This document shows positions 54,889 through 63,385 of a DNA stretch of 64,000 bases, piece by piece. Every line of letters starts with the position of its first letter. Within the stretch, counting starts at the first letter, position 1. Below the pieces are notes generated by a model. It was given only the letters and a program-made list of their open reading frames with translations, ran no database searches and was not told where the DNA came from. Both the position numbers and the translations under genes were made by a program. The DNA comes from Sulfopaludibacter sp963815475 (lineage in GTDB: Bacteria > Acidobacteriota > Terriglobia > Bryobacterales > Bryobacteraceae), in the NCBI GenBank assembly GCA_963815475.1, contig CAWFHD010000003.1, positions 1,674,001 to 1,738,000 of the forward strand. The letters are read 5' to 3'.

Positions 54889-57744
54889 CTAGTGCGCTGC
54901 CAGACGGGTCATGATGAGAGTGAGAGGATCTTCCGCGGCGGGCGGCGGGCAGGAGGACGGACGCTCGTTCCAAAGCTTCTCCGCCAGCAGGATATTGGCG
55001 TCGGCCGTGTCTGAAAATGAGGCCGGCGGGCGTTTGCGGGCCAGTTCGCCTCGCGCTTGCGCCACGTCGGCGTCCTCGGAAGTGCCGGCGCTAGCGGATG
55101 GAGCACAGGCCAGTCGCTGGGTCACCACCATGTTCAACAATTCGGTGCTGCGCCGGAATCGCTCCTTCGAATTGAGGCTGCGGCGGGAGGGGTCGAGCGC
55201 CAGGATCTGGTCGGACGCCTGAGCTCGGTGGGTCGCCGTCTGATCGGCAGGATCGATTTGGAGCGCCTTGCGAAATGCGTCTGCGGCGGCGCGATAATTT
55301 CCAAGGGCGAAATTGGCTTCGCCCAATCCGCTGTAAGCGGCAGCATCCGGTGGTCCGCGTTTGAGGAGCGCCTGATAAAGATCGGCAGCTTCGCGCCACA
55401 GCCGGAAATCGATCAACATCCGGCCGACCTGCTTTTCGATTGAAGGATCGTTGGGCAGATCCGCGAGCGCTGCCAGAAGCTCGGCGCGGGCCTGTGCGGC
55501 GCGTCCCACCTTCGCGAGAAAATCCACCAGTTGGATGCGAGCCTTGACGCGGTTCGCCGCAGGATTGTCCGGCCATGCGCCGACGCTGGCGCGCTGGTAG
55601 TGCAGAACGGCATCGTCGATGCGCCCATTTTGGGCGTACATGGTGGCTGCGGCCAGATTCGCCGGACCGCTGTTGGGGCGCTCACGCAGTACTTCGTTGA
55701 GGTAGATGGCTGCCTCGCCGGCGTTCCCCGCTTCCACCAGTGCCAGCGCCAACGCCAGGCGGTGATCGACGCTGTGCGAAACGGAGAGCGCGTCACGATA
55801 CTGCTCAATCGCTTCCGGAAAGCGCTCCTTCTGGAGAAACTCGTTGCCCGCCCGATAATGCTGCTCCGCTCGACGAGCGCGTTCGGAGCGGTAATAGTAG
55901 TTGAGGAATCCGCCCAGCACGGCGATGGCGACTAAGGCCGCCAGCACACCGGCCAGCAGCCTGGTAGGAAATCTCTCCTGCGTGGACGGTGGGGAGTTGG
56001 TGGTTTGCTTGTCTCCCACCAGCGCGTACGCGGCCAGAGCGTCGGCCAGTGAAATAGTTCCCTTCAGTTCGCGGACGTTGGTGCGGCTGACCACCGGCAG
56101 CGCGCCAAGCCGGCCGTCTGCCAGGTGACTGACCGCCAGTTCCAAAGGATCGTCGGGATGCATGTGCGCATGAGACTCTTCGGGGAAGGTTTCCGGGGAG
56201 GCCGCCGGGGGTACCAACTCCCCGAGCTTCGTCTCCCCGCGTCTTTCGTGAATGGCCTGATCGAGCTGTGCCATGGTCACCATGCCGCGGAGGCCGCCGT
56301 CGTCGACCACGGGCCATGCGCGGCGTTCGCGATCCACCGAACCGGCGGCCTGAAGGATGGTTTCGGTGGCGGACAGAATCTGCGCGTCAGGGCGGTAGGC
56401 ATGCCCCACCATCAGCAGGTCTCCGCGAGCGCGCGCGCCGGAGGGCAGGTGGATGCCATCCTGATGCTGCAGAGCCTCATAAATGGGCTCTTCCTGCAGG
56501 CGGCTGGAGATGAAGTAACTGATCAGATTGGCAATCATCAACGGCACGATGATGGAATAATCGCGCGTGATTTCGAAGACCATGATCACCGACGTCAACG
56601 GCACGCGGATGATTCCCGCAAACGCCGCGCCCATCCCTACGAGCGCGTAGGCGCCAACGCTGCCCGTATAGTCCGGCATCATCAAATGGGCCACGCCACC
56701 CACCGTTCCGCCCATCATGGCGCCCAGGAAAAGGCTGGGGCCGAAAATGCCGCCGGCATTGCCGGAGGCATAACAGGTGGCGGTGGCGACGATCTTCAGC
56801 ACTACCAGCAGCGCCATGGTCCGGATGATCATCTCGCCATTGAGCGCCTTGCCTACGTAGGCATAGCCCACGCCGAGCACTTGGGGATAGAGCCAACCCA
56901 GAAGTCCGACAGTGACGCCGCCGACGCCCGGCAAGAACCATTGCACGCCCTGCGGAGCGCGCTTGAAATGCTTCCTCTGCCATAGCAGAAGCTTCACGAA
57001 AGCAACAGAGCCGAGGCCGCCGATCACACCGAGTGCAGCGTAAAACACGAACTCAATGGGGTGCACCAATTGATAGGCGGGGACGTGAAAGAGGGGCTCA
57101 TCTCCCAAAATCAGATGCAGCACGATCCAGGAAGTGGCGGAACCCAAGACCACAGAGCCGAGCACGGGCGCGTGCATATCGCCCATCACTTCTTCCAATG
57201 AGAACAGCACCGCCGAAATCGGAGTGTTAAACGCGGCAGCAATCGCCGCCGACGCTCCGGTGGGCAATAGCGCCTTCACGCTGGCGGGCGAGAGTCCGAG
57301 CTTGCGGCCCAGTGTGGATGCGATGCCGGCGGCAATTTGCACCGAGGGTCCTTCACGGCCCAGCGCGACGCCACTGGCGAGGGATATGGAACAAAGGCCA
57401 AACTTTCCCAGCACGGTGCGAAAGCTGATGTAGCCATCGCGCAGGAACAATGCCACCTTGGTCTGGGGGATTCCGCTGCCGCGCGCGTCGGGGAAATATC
57501 GGAAGAGCAGAACGCCGCTGACCAGCGATCCAAAAATCGGGATGAGGACGCGCCGCCAAGCGGGCGAGCCAACCGGATAAAGCCGCGCGCCCAGATTCTC
57601 GGTAAGAAGAATAAAGGCAACGACGACCAGCCCAACCACCGCGCCGATGATCAGGGTGAGCAGTAGAAGGACTTTGTCCTCATATGGATGAGTGCGTGCG
57701 CGGGCAACATTCGCACTGGTGGACAAAGGTATGGTTTCGGGCAT
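54889..57744 (-). CDS. ClC chloride channel/transporter fused to CBS pair and TPR domain
   Basis: 951 residues. The ClC domain spans about 20-415: GSGIP at 89-93, GREGP at 129-133 (the gating Glu is E131), and GIFGPSL at about 332. A pair of CBS domains follows at about 435-575. Then one further membrane helix at about 594-615 (LLAGVLAALVAIAVLGGFLN) and a tetratricopeptide segment at about 620-830 (AEQHYRAGNEFLQKERFPEA, YSGLGEANFALGNYRAAADA). The final ~100 residues are disordered-looking. ClC exchanges Cl- for H+ in the inner membrane. CBS domains usually sense adenosine nucleotides. The C-terminal extra helix would place the TPR on the other side of the membrane. The fusion is unusual (see findings). 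Confidence 0.9.
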   Translation of the reverse strand: MPETIPLSTSANVARARTHPYEDKVLLLLTLIIGAVVGLVVVAFILLTENLGARLYPVGSPAWRRVLIPIFGSLVSGVLLFRYFPDARGSGIPQTKVALFLRDGYISFRTVLGKFGLCSISLASGVALGREGPSVQIAAGIASTLGRKLGLSPASVKALLPTGASAAIAAAFNTPISAVLFSLEEVMGDMHAPVLGSVVLGSATSWIVLHLILGDEPLFHVPAYQLVHPIEFVFYAALGVIGGLGSVAFVKLLLWQRKHFKRAPQGVQWFLPGVGGVTVGLLGWLYPQVLGVGYAYVGKALNGEMIIRTMALLVVLKIVATATCYASGNAGGIFGPSLFLGAMMGGTVGGVAHLMMPDYTGSVGAYALVGMGAAFAGIIRVPLTSVIMVFEITRDYSIIVPLMIANLISYFISSRLQEEPIYEALQHQDGIHLPSGARARGDLLMVGHAYRPDAQILSATETILQAAGSVDRERRAWPVVDDGGLRGMVTMAQLDQAIHERRGETKLGELVPPAASPETFPEESHAHMHPDDPLELAVSHLADGRLGALPVVSRTNVRELKGTISLADALAAYALVGDKQTTNSPPSTQERFPTRLLAGVLAALVAIAVLGGFLNYYYRSERARRAEQHYRAGNEFLQKERFPEAIEQYRDALSVSHSVDHRLALALALVEAGNAGEAAIYLNEVLRERPNSGPANLAAATMYAQNGRIDDAVLHYQRASVGAWPDNPAANRVKARIQLVDFLAKVGRAAQARAELLAALADLPNDPSIEKQVGRMLIDFRLWREAADLYQALLKRGPPDAAAYSGLGEANFALGNYRAAADAFRKALQIDPADQTATHRAQASDQILALDPSRRSLNSKERFRRSTELLNMVVTQRLACAPSASAGTSEDADVAQARGELARKRPPASFSDTADANILLAEKLWNERPSSCPPPAAEDPLTLIMTRLAAH

Positions 57745-57827
57745 CCCCTCCCATCTATCCTAGCGCTCCAGCGAAGTATTGTTGAGAAACCACTGTATTT
57801 TCGGACACTAGAATCCTGTACAAGACA

Positions 57828-58271
57828 ATGCTTCGAATTACTCTGTTGCTGGTCGCAGTGACGGCCGCGTGCGCGCAGGTTGGCGTGCGCGCGCAGTTCG
57901 TTGGTGGAACCGTCTCCGGCGTCGCGCCGAAATCGAGCGCGCGAATGGATCTCTCCAATACCGAAACGCTGGTGCTGCATTGGGCAGGCTCCGACCTGCG
58001 CATCCCTTACCAGCGCATCAACACTCTGGAGTACGGACAGAACGTGAGCCGGCGCATCGCAGAGGCGGTGCTCATTTCGCCCATACTGCTGCTGAGCAAG
58101 CAGCGCAAACACTTCGTGACTCTTGGGTATACCGATGGCGACGGGAAGCAGCAGGCGCTGGTGGTCCGCATTGAGAAGGGCGATATCCGGTCGGTGCTTT
58201 CGGGGCTGGAGGCGCGGACCGGTCGGCGCATCGAATACCAGGACGACGAAGCCAGAAAGAGCGGAAAATGA
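57828..58271 (+). CDS. Small exported protein of unknown function
   Basis: 147 residues. Signal peptide MLRITLLLVAVTAACAQ, beta-rich body (RAQFVGGTVSGVAPKSSARM, LDLSNTETLVLHWAGSDLRI), a hydrophobic segment near 85-95 (AEAVLISPILLLS) and a charged tail. Resembles PH/GRAM-like or CsgG-associated small beta domains, but I do not recognise the family. Overlaps the following gene by four bases (ATGA). Confidence 0.55.
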   Translation: MLRITLLLVAVTAACAQVGVRAQFVGGTVSGVAPKSSARMDLSNTETLVLHWAGSDLRIPYQRINTLEYGQNVSRRIAEAVLISPILLLSKQRKHFVTLGYTDGDGKQQALVVRIEKGDIRSVLSGLEARTGRRIEYQDDEARKSGK

Positions 58272-58831
58272 CAAAGCGCATTCTGTTCCTGCTTTGGGCC
58301 GGCGTGGCGGCCTCGACCGTTGCATCGGGGAGTGACGTGAAGCAGCTGCTCACCGTCCACCGCGTGTTTGTCGACCGCCTCACCGGCGGCGAGACAGCCG
58401 CTCAGATGCGCGACATCCTCATCAGCAGCCTGGCGGGGACGGATCTTTTCGTGGTCACCGAGAACCAGGAGAAGGCCGACACCATTCTGCGCGGCGCATC
58501 TGAAGATCTGGTGTTTACGGATGTCCACTCATCGACCGACTCCATTAATGCCCACGCCAATCTCGGCGCCAGCCGCAGCGGGGGGACTTCCGCTTCGCGC
58601 TATGGAAACACCCTCGGGCTTGGGTTGGGAGACAACGAATCGGACCGCACCGCGGAGCGGCGGCACGAAGCTATCGCGGCCGTCCGGTTGGTCAATAAGG
58701 ATGGCGATGTGATCTGGTCGACCACGCAGGAAAGCATGGGCGCCAAATTCCATGGCGCCAGCGCCGACGTGGCCGACAAGATTATTTCCAAACTCAAGGA
58801 CGATTTCGAAAAGGCTCGAAAGCTGCCATAG
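58268..58831 (+). CDS. Exported protein of unknown function (CsgG/DUF4136-like context)
   Basis: 187 residues. Signal-like start (MTKRILFLLWAGVAASTVAS), then VHRVFVDRLTGGETAAQMRD, ILISSLAGTDLFVVTENQEK, ADTILRGASED, and VRLVNKDGDVIWSTTQES. The pattern of an N-terminal alpha/beta domain that degrades into a Ser/Gly-rich loop (about 95-125) is seen in small periplasmic proteins related to LPP20/CsgG partners, but the match is weak. The coupled start with the upstream gene suggests the two act together. Confidence 0.5.
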   Translation: MTKRILFLLWAGVAASTVASGSDVKQLLTVHRVFVDRLTGGETAAQMRDILISSLAGTDLFVVTENQEKADTILRGASEDLVFTDVHSSTDSINAHANLGASRSGGTSASRYGNTLGLGLGDNESDRTAERRHEAIAAVRLVNKDGDVIWSTTQESMGAKFHGASADVADKIISKLKDDFEKARKLP

Positions 58832-58835
58832 CCGA

Positions 58836-59909
58836 TTAGCTGTGGCGGATCACCAGGACGTCGCCGTCCTTGACGATGTATTCCTTGCCCTCCAGGCGAA
58901 GTTGGCCTTTTTCACGGGCGCCGGCATAACCTCCGAGGCCGATCAGCGATTTCCAGCTCACCACTTCGGCGCGTATGAACTTCTTTTCGAAATCGGAATG
59001 AATCGCGCCGGCGGCCTTCACGGCCGGACTGTTCATAGGAATGGTCCAGGCGCGGCATTCGTCTTCACCGGCAGTGAGAAAGCTCATCAGACCTAACAGG
59101 GAATAGGTGGCGGAGATGAGGCGCTCCAGGCCCGATTCCTGCAGGCCGTAACTGGCCAGATAGTCACGCTGCTCATCGCGCGGCAGTTCGGCCAACTCGG
59201 CCTCCACCTTGCCGCAAATCGCCGTGGCCGCGGTCTGGCGGCGATCGGCCAGCGGCCCTTCGCGGTATTCCCGCTCGCGGTCGCGCAGTTTGCCGGCCTC
59301 CTCTTCGCCCAGATTGAGAACGTAGAGCACGGGCTTCTGCGATAGAAACTGGAAGCCGCGCAGCCGCTTTTCGTCGTCGGCATCGAATTCCAACTGGCGG
59401 ATGGGGCGGTTCTCTTCAAGCGCAACCTTGCATCGCTCCAGCAGTTCGAACTCGCGGTCGAATTCGGGATTCTTGATCTTCTTGCGATCCTTATCGAGGC
59501 GCTCCATGCGCTTTTCTATCACCACCAGGTCGCTGAGAATCAGTTCGGTCTCCACATCCTCCATGTCGCGAATCGGATCCACCGACCCTTTTTCGTGCGG
59601 CACGGTCTCGTCGGCGAAGAGGCGGAGCACGTGCGCGTAGGCATCCACTACGCGCAAGCTGGCGAGGTAGCTGGGATCGCGGAGGTTTTCTTTCGAAATG
59701 GACGGCATGTCAACGTACTCAACGGTGGCATAGGTGGTCTTGGTCGGCTCGAAGAGGGTGGCGAGCGCGTCCAGGCGGGAGTCGGGAACCTTGGCGACGC
59801 CGGTGCGGGCGGCCGTGGAGCCGATTCGGGTCTCCTGGTGGACACCTGTCAGAATCGTAAAGAGAGAGGTCTTGCCTGTCATGGGCAGGCCGATAATGGC
59901 AGTCTTCAT
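58836..59909 (-). CDS. YchF/OLA1-like P-loop ATPase
   Basis: 357 residues. P-loop GLPMTGKTSLF instead of the usual GxPNVGKSTLF; the YchF G4-equivalent NLGEEE (canonical NxxE, giving ATP over GTP preference); a long coiled-coil insert (about 135-200: DLVVIEKRMERLDKDRKKIK); and the C-terminal TGS-like end GYAGAREKGQLRLEGKEYIV. Redox-regulated translation/ribosome-associated ATPase by family. A diverged member: the second Walker/switch motifs are less clear than in E. coli YchF. Twelve bases downstream of the MoxR gene, same strand. Confidence 0.85.
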   Translation of the reverse strand: MKTAIIGLPMTGKTSLFTILTGVHQETRIGSTAARTGVAKVPDSRLDALATLFEPTKTTYATVEYVDMPSISKENLRDPSYLASLRVVDAYAHVLRLFADETVPHEKGSVDPIRDMEDVETELILSDLVVIEKRMERLDKDRKKIKNPEFDREFELLERCKVALEENRPIRQLEFDADDEKRLRGFQFLSQKPVLYVLNLGEEEAGKLRDREREYREGPLADRRQTAATAICGKVEAELAELPRDEQRDYLASYGLQESGLERLISATYSLLGLMSFLTAGEDECRAWTIPMNSPAVKAAGAIHSDFEKKFIRAEVVSWKSLIGLGGYAGAREKGQLRLEGKEYIVKDGDVLVIRHS

Positions 59910-59921
59910 ATGGGGAGCGAT

Positions 59922-60905
59922 CTATAGTGGAACTTCCACCTGGCTGAGAATTTCTTCAATGATGCGCTCGCCCACATCGGCGCGGCGCTGCACCAGGGTG
60001 GTGCGGGTATTGATCACCACGCGGTGCGCGAAGAGCGGAGCGGCCAGGCGCTTCACATCGTCGGGGATGGCGTATTCACGGCCTTCGAGCAAGGCCAAGG
60101 CTTGCGCCGCGTGATACAAAGCCTGCGATCCGCGCGGGCTCACACCGAGCGCCAGAGACTCGTGATTGCGCGTCTTTTCCACGATGGCGAGCATGTAGTC
60201 GACGAGCGCATCTTCCACGGTGATCTGATGGACCAGGTCCTGCAGGTGAATGATGTCTTCCGCCAACAGGCCGGAAGAAGCGGCGTGCGGCAGCTCGTGA
60301 TTCGAATTGCGCAGGATCTGGCGTTCGCTGGCGGCGTCGGGATATCCGATACGGAGGCGCATCAGGAAGCGGTCGAGCTGCGACTCGGGGAGCGGATAGG
60401 TGCCGTGATGCTCGACCGGGTTCTGGGTGGCGATCACCATGAACGGCCGCGGCAGCGAATGCGACTTGCCGTCGATGGTGACCTGGTTCTCATTCATGGC
60501 TTCCAGCAGCGCCGATTGCGTTTTGGGCGTGGTGCGGTTGATTTCATCGGCCAGCAGGAAGTTGCTGAAGATGGGTCCAGGCTTGAATTCGAAGACTTCG
60601 GATTGGACGTTGTAGATAGTGACACCCAGGACATCGCTGGGGAGCATGTCGCTAGTGAATTGCAGGCGATGAAAACGGCACGAAGCGCAGCGGGCCAGGG
60701 CCTGTGCCAGGGTGGTCTTGCCGACGCCAGGAACGTCTTCGATGAGCAGATGTCCGCGAGCCAGGAGGCAGACGAGGGAGAGTCGGACCACCTCGGCTTT
60801 GCCGCGAATCGCCGACCCGAGAGCTGCTTCCAGGGCGGAGAGCTTTGGGAGGATAAGCGGCGAGAATCCAGCCGGCGGGGCTAGAGTTGATTCCCGCTGG
60901 GTCAT
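59922..60905 (-). CDS. MoxR family AAA+ ATPase
   Basis: 327 residues. LLIEDVPGVGKTTLAQALAR (Walker A), FLLADEINRTTPKTQSALLE (Walker B and sensor), PRPFMVIATQNPVEHHGTYP and LPESQLDRFLMRLRIGYP (the arginine-finger region), then the MoxR lid. Usually works with a DUF58/vWA partner in complex or cofactor assembly; none is next to it here, so the substrate is open. Upstream is the tRNA-Val gene on the other strand. Confidence 0.93.
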   Translation of the reverse strand: MTQRESTLAPPAGFSPLILPKLSALEAALGSAIRGKAEVVRLSLVCLLARGHLLIEDVPGVGKTTLAQALARCASCRFHRLQFTSDMLPSDVLGVTIYNVQSEVFEFKPGPIFSNFLLADEINRTTPKTQSALLEAMNENQVTIDGKSHSLPRPFMVIATQNPVEHHGTYPLPESQLDRFLMRLRIGYPDAASERQILRNSNHELPHAASSGLLAEDIIHLQDLVHQITVEDALVDYMLAIVEKTRNHESLALGVSPRGSQALYHAAQALALLEGREYAIPDDVKRLAAPLFAHRVVINTRTTLVQRRADVGERIIEEILSQVEVPL

Positions 60906-61042
60906 TAGCTTTCATCATACTAAAGATCGGCTGGCCAGAGGCTTATGGATTTCGGTGGGGCTTGAAGTGGCGGATGCGGCGGTTTTCAGGTAAACTCGAA
61001 AGTTGGCGCAATAGGCGTCAGGTCCGCGAATTCCCGCATTTC

Positions 61043-61119
61043 GGGCGCGTAGCTCAGTTGGTTAGAGCGCCTGCTTCACACGCAGGAGGTCCACAGTTCG
61101 AGTCTGTGCGCGCCCACCA
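61043..61119 (+). tRNA. tRNA-Val (CAC)
   Basis: Acceptor GGGCGCG/CGCGCCC, D arm GCTCAGTTGGTTAGAGC, anticodon stem CCTGC-TTCACAC-GCAGG with anticodon CAC (61077-61079), variable AGGTC, T arm CACAG-TTCGAGT-CTGTG, and encoded ACCA end. All four arms pair. A 77-base gene ending in CCA. Confidence 0.97.
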
Positions 61120-61706
61120 TTAAAATCAAATAACTTAGCTCATTTATCTCAATCAAACAAATCGGGCATCTATCGGGCAGATTCCTAAGAAACGCGCCCA
61201 ATCAGACCCATGGAGAGCAAACCTGTTCAGGCCGCCGATACCGCTGCCTAGGCGATATGAGTGTTCACCAAAACGTCCACGCCGGTCGCGGGGATTCGTG
61301 AAGAGCCTCCTGTGCGTCCGTGTGCTGCACACTCTGCGCATTGCGAGGAGGCCAAGCCAGCCGACCTCGGATTAGGCTCGCCCTGTGGGCAAAACGAAGG
61401 AAGCCGCGATCAAAGCAACTCACCGGACGGTGAACCAATACCGCGTGAACCCATCTGCGGCGGCAAGGTAGCGCTGGACTGATCCGATATACCGGGCGCG
61501 TGGTTCGGCGGCGGGCTGACCTGTGATGGCGGCGCGGATGCAGAAGGGTACTCCGACACGCTCAAGGTAAAGCTGAAGCGCTTTGACCCAAAACTCGCAC
61601 TGACGTTCGAGGACTTTTCAGCGCAGCCAGGACAATTGCGGTAGCGCCAGCGATAGGACCAAGAGCCAACACGAAGTAGAGAATGAAGTATATCGGCATG
61701 GCAACT
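61120..61706. other. Gene-poor stretch 3' of the tRNA
   Basis: No credible gene. Composition drops to AT-rich right after the tRNA. The octamer ATCGGGCA occurs twice (61161-61168 and 61172-61179), 11 bases apart. A GTG-started 28-codon stretch at 61385-61471 (KTKEAAIKATHRTVNQYR) could be a relic but is too short to call. This would be the expected left end of an integrated element. Confidence 0.4.
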
Positions 61707-62321
61707 TCATCCCTTCTTCATCATATTCGGACGCTTCAATGTAGAAGCATTCGGAGGTGTGGTCATTGCGTTCTGGAGCGTTCGGGCATTTGCTGCTTTG
61801 CCGATCTTGGTGAAAAGCTCTACGGTGTTGGGTAGCGGCGCTGAATCGGTTGGCAGGGGGTCGAGTGCAGAGGCCAGCTCTTCAAGTTCCTTGAGCTTTC
61901 TGTCGACCCTTTTGGTTGCCCTATCCACCTCGGCCACCAGCTTGTCAAACAGCTCAGGGATAAGCTCGATTGCCTGTAATCGAAGCTGTCTTGGGGCATC
62001 GTTGAACAACCACTCCTGATAATCATCGTAAGCGTCGGATGCCTCATTACCGGAGTAGTCGCGAATCGCAAGTCCCCATTTCGACCCAATCTTGGCGTAG
62101 CCAATTTCACGCTTTGAGTAGTGTAAGCCGTCCTCGGAGGCCGAGGTTTCAAAAGGGATCCACGCTTCGATGCCGATATTCAGCCTGCTAAATTCAGCGT
62201 CAAATCGAGCGATTACTTTGCCAACTTGATCTGAAAGGGCGTTTAGATCGCCGGCACGTGAAGAAAGGTGCTGGAAGGATGAACGAACACGAGAGACCAA
62301 AGAGTCGCCGTTGGTATTCAT
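61707..62321 (-). CDS. Hypothetical protein (helical, charged)
   Basis: 204 residues. No recognised family. An N-terminal helical part (RVRSSFQHLSSRAGDLNALS), a beta-like middle (IGIEAWIPFETSASEDG, IGYAKIGSKWGLAIRDYSG), then two long amphipathic/coiled helices (IELIPELFDKLVAEVDRATK, RVDRKLKELEELASALD). Its codon and base use is AT-richer than the genes left of the tRNA. No signal peptide. Plausible accessory-island gene. Confidence 0.7.
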   Translation of the reverse strand: MNTNGDSLVSRVRSSFQHLSSRAGDLNALSDQVGKVIARFDAEFSRLNIGIEAWIPFETSASEDGLHYSKREIGYAKIGSKWGLAIRDYSGNEASDAYDDYQEWLFNDAPRQLRLQAIELIPELFDKLVAEVDRATKRVDRKLKELEELASALDPLPTDSAPLPNTVELFTKIGKAANARTLQNAMTTPPNASTLKRPNMMKKG

Positions 62322-62732
62322 ATTTTCTCCTCAAGGCCAAATCAAGCCTTTTGGTTTTCAAAGTCGCTCCAGCTTCCACTGGAGCGGGCTGGACTCTCAC
62401 CAGACCTGAGCTGAGTCTAACATTGAGCGCCAGACGGGTGCAATGCGTCGAAGGGGACCTGGTTACTCACGCACACATAACCTGTCCCAGGCATTCGAGG
62501 TGCTAAGAATCTAGCACTTCATAGACGCTACGGGTACGAATTTAGGCTGTTTTTGCGGCTTTTGAGCGCAGAAATGCGGTCTGCGCCAACGAACACAGGC
62601 ATTCCAAGGCGGTACGAGCGGGGTACGAGCGAGGTACGAGGCTTTCCAACTCCGCGCCAATCCTGAGTACGAGTTTTTCGCATCCGGGAAAATCGACCTC
62701 CGAGGGCGGAAACGGAAGGAAACTCGTACCCT
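62322..62732. other. Intergenic region with GGTACGAG repeats and a perfect palindrome
   Basis: Nothing clearly coding; one ATGA-coupled small frame is listed separately. A palindrome CGCTCCAG-CTTCCA-CTGGAGCG lies at 62365-62386 in front of the hypothetical gene. GGTACGAG-type repeats cluster at 62533-62730 (see repeat entry). Probably the control region of the gene at 61707-62321. Confidence 0.5.
62533..62731. repeat. GGTACGAG iteron-like cluster
   Basis: GGTACGAG at 62611-62618, 62622-62629 and 62633-62640 in tandem with an 11-base period (one helical turn each). Related copies: GGGTACGA at 62533-62540, GTACGAG at 62667-62673, and an inverted copy CTCGTACC at 62723-62730. Six copies in about 200 bases. 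Confidence 0.6.
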
Positions 62733-62736
62733 TCAT
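62542..62736 (-). CDS. Possible small protein coupled to the HEAGH peptidase
   Basis: 64 residues from ATG 62736, which overlaps the stop of the peptidase gene (ATGA). MKGTSFLPFPPSEVDFPG to RSKAAKTA. No family match. The iteron cluster runs through it in the opposite sense, so the frame may be accidental. Kept only because of the start-stop overlap. Confidence 0.25.
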   Translation of the reverse strand: MKGTSFLPFPPSEVDFPGCEKLVLRIGAELESLVPRSYPARTALECLCSLAQTAFLRSKAAKTA

Positions 62737-63332
62737 TTGGTGGGCTTGCCACGCCATGGTCGGACAAAGACCCGGACTCCGCCCGCGTGTAGGCGCTTAG
62801 CTCTTGGCACCTTGTACTTACCGCAGATTGCTTCAACAGTCTTCTCCGAGACGTGGCGTCTTGCGATAAGAGCTCTAGCAATCTCCTCGACCGCTGCCCG
62901 TGCCCGAGGATCACGGAGGATTCTCTTTGTCTGCTCCTGAAGAAGCTGCTGATAGAAAAGATTTTCTTTCTTTCTAGTGATCCCCTTCAGTAGCCGATCC
63001 ACTACGTTCAGGTCTGCATTCGCGGGGCCGACGTGATCGCCGTATCGCAGCGCACCGGAGATGGCGCGGCCCAGATAGCGCCACTCCGCGATTGGTCCGG
63101 CAAGACTAATGATGGCGTCACACTCGGCTCTGTAGACCCAACTGTCCCAGTCCTTCGTTCCTCGATAAAGCGGTGGTTCTGCGTCCGGGAACACCATGTG
63201 CACGACGTGGGTATCGCCGCTGCCATCGGGATTGACCGACACGCCGCGATCTCTGATCCCCTGATAGTAGTGCCACGCCATCACTGCGTGGCCTGCCTCG
63301 TGGCGAGCGGTTACACGTATTTGCTTCGTCAT
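62733..63332 (-). CDS. Stand-alone M41-like (FtsH-type) zinc metallopeptidase domain
   Basis: 199 residues without membrane helices or AAA module. HEAGH at residues 11-15 is the HExxH zinc site; LAGPIAEW (77-84) corresponds to the M41 helix after it; and GPANADLN with D107 matches the M41 third ligand context (GxxxDL). So the catalytic triad of an FtsH peptidase domain appears complete, starting almost at the N-terminus. Stand-alone 'HEAGH' proteins of this type are found mainly in mobile DNA. Function unknown. Not a truncated FtsH, because the N-terminal start is native-looking. Confidence 0.72.
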   Translation of the reverse strand: MTKQIRVTARHEAGHAVMAWHYYQGIRDRGVSVNPDGSGDTHVVHMVFPDAEPPLYRGTKDWDSWVYRAECDAIISLAGPIAEWRYLGRAISGALRYGDHVGPANADLNVVDRLLKGITRKKENLFYQQLLQEQTKRILRDPRARAAVEEIARALIARRHVSEKTVEAICGKYKVPRAKRLHAGGVRVFVRPWRGKPTK

Positions 63333-63385
63333 GATTCCTTTGGTATTCTTCCGCCTTCCTCTATCCTATTCTGCCTGCCCTAAAG

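Noticed and set aside
60887..61123. Plus-strand open frame ending in VAQLVRAPASHAGGPQFESV
   Set aside because: This peptide is the translation of the tRNA-Val gene and its upstream region, a well-known tRNA shadow.
62611..62640. CRISPR-like repeats
   Set aside because: Unit is only 8 bases with 3-base gaps; no spacers of CRISPR size and no cas genes.
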